From NCBI GenBank assembly GCA_026389635.1, contig JAPLHM010000283.1:1-5434 (forward strand): 5,434 bases of DNA, in the 5' to 3' direction. Under the pieces are notes generated by a model. The model did no database searches and was not told the DNA's origin. It saw only the letters and a list, made by a program, of their open reading frames with translations. How positions within the stretch are numbered: the stretch's first letter is position 1; each line of letters starts with the position of its first letter. The DNA is from Chloroflexota bacterium. Its GTDB lineage: Bacteria; Chloroflexota; Dehalococcoidia; GIF9; UBA5629. Of the stretch, positions 4,824 to 5,434 are shown one piece after another. Made by a program: the position numbers and the translations under genes.

Positions 4824-5434
4824 ATGTTCAAAATTATAGCCGCTGAGAAGCTGACGCCGGTGATCGACCTTTTCAGGATCGAGGCCCCGGCCATAGCAAA
4901 AAAGGCACGGGCAGGCCAATTCGTGATAGTGCGTGTTGACGAGGCAGGTGAACGCATACCGCTTACACTGGCCGATTGGGACGCCGCCGAGGGCACGGTC
5001 ACCATTGTGTCCATGGAGGTGGGAACCTCCACCAGGAAACTGGGCCTGCTCAAAGCGGGCGACAGCGTGCAGAACCTGGTTGGCCCACTGGGCCTGCCTT
5101 CCGACATAGAGAAATTCGGCATAGTCATCTGCGTAGGCGGCGGCGTTGGCATCGCCCCTATTTACCCAATTGCAAGGTCGTTAAAACAGGCTGGCAATAG
5201 GATCATCTCCATCATAGGGGCCCGCAACAAGGACCTGCTTTTTTGGGAAGACCGCATGAAGACCGTCAGTGATGAACTGATTGTTACAACGGATGACGGG
5301 TCATACGGACGTAAGGGCCTGGTCACCGAACCACTGAAAGAAAAGCTTGAGCAGGGCAAGATCGACCGTGTCATCGCCATCGGGCCGGCCGTAATGATGA
5401 AGTTCTGTTCGCTCACAACAAAGCCCTACAACGT
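4824..5434 (+). CDS. NfnA/PyrK-like FAD- and NAD-binding oxidoreductase subunit, 3' truncated
   Basis: 203 complete codons are visible and the gene runs off the window. The N-terminal half is a ferredoxin-reductase-type FAD barrel, with RIPLTLAD (44-51) in the position of the flavin-contacting RxPLTxxD motif. The nucleotide-binding half has GGGVGIAPIYPIA (105-117), GARNKDLLFWEDRM (132-145), TDDGSYGRKG (156-165) and GPAVMMKF (187-194). This order matches NfnA (small subunit of NADH-dependent ferredoxin:NADP oxidoreductase), SudB (sulfide dehydrogenase) and PyrK (dihydroorotate dehydrogenase electron-transfer subunit). These proteins usually have about 250-290 residues and end with a four-cysteine [2Fe-2S] motif, which would lie just past the window. 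The GltD-like partner immediately upstream favours the NfnA/SudB type over PyrK. It probably exchanges electrons with NAD(H) and passes them to the upstream fusion protein. Confidence 0.85.
   Translation, partial: MFKIIAAEKLTPVIDLFRIEAPAIAKKARAGQFVIVRVDEAGERIPLTLADWDAAEGTVTIVSMEVGTSTRKLGLLKAGDSVQNLVGPLGLPSDIEKFGIVICVGGGVGIAPIYPIARSLKQAGNRIISIIGARNKDLLFWEDRMKTVSDELIVTTDDGSYGRKGLVTEPLKEKLEQGKIDRVIAIGPAVMMKFCSLTTKPYN

Noticed and set aside
4824..5434. Dihydroorotate dehydrogenase electron-transfer subunit (pyrK)
   Set aside because: The fold is shared, but the upstream partner is a GltD/NfnB-like protein. No pyrD or other pyrimidine gene is visible, so the NfnA/SudB type is preferred, though not proven.
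1..5434. CRISPR array, tRNA, rRNA or riboswitch
   Set aside because: I saw no regularly spaced repeats, no tRNA-like cloverleaf and no recognisable riboswitch core. The only repeats are the palindromic element and the two-copy direct repeat.

Overview
The window looks like chromosomal DNA of an anaerobic bacterium. The main evidence is a cysteine-rich, flavin-dependent NAD(P)H:ferredoxin-type oxidoreductase locus. An anaerobic lineage such as Chloroflexota (Dehalococcoidia-like) would fit this gene content and the short GC-rich palindromic repeat, but that assignment is an impression from gene style and nothing here proves it. The redox genes and the transporter are GC-rich. The toxin-antitoxin block and the intergenic DNA around 1600-2630 are visibly more AT-rich.

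Layout, left to right. (1) At 2-103 is the 3' end of panC (pantoate--beta-alanine ligase) on the + strand. (2) At 124-183 is a small palindromic, MITE-like repeat between two convergent genes. (3) At 190-1416 on the - strand is a major facilitator superfamily transporter. (4) At 1474-1818 and 1815-2333 on the - strand is a type II toxin-antitoxin pair with a 4-bp ATGA overlap. The DUF3368/PIN-type toxin has a TTG start and is transcribed first; a ribbon-helix-helix/UPF0175-type antitoxin follows. A pair of imperfect 38-bp direct repeats (1442-1479 and 2489-2526, 31 of 38 identical) brackets this module. (5) At 2334-2627 is an AT-rich divergent intergenic region with a candidate toxin-antitoxin promoter overlapped by a perfect 10-bp palindrome, a second inverted repeat containing a GATAAT box facing the redox genes, and the right-hand direct repeat. 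(6) At 2628-4811 on the + strand is a 727-residue fusion of a NuoG/hydrogenase-type iron-sulfur module and a GltD/NfnB-like FAD/NADPH oxidoreductase. (7) From 4824 to the window edge on the + strand is a PyrK/NfnA-like FAD and NAD-binding subunit, cut off before its expected C-terminal [2Fe-2S] motif.

The last two genes are closely spaced, each has a strong ribosome binding site, and they probably encode one soluble complex. The second subunit would handle NAD(H) and the GltD-like half NADP(H). The N-terminal iron-sulfur module would wire the flavins to ferredoxin or another partner. This resembles NfnAB-type electron-bifurcating transhydrogenase with an added NuoG-like input/output arm. The expanded cysteine region of that arm (residues 96-134) and the repeat-bracketed, toxin-first module are the observations most worth following up.
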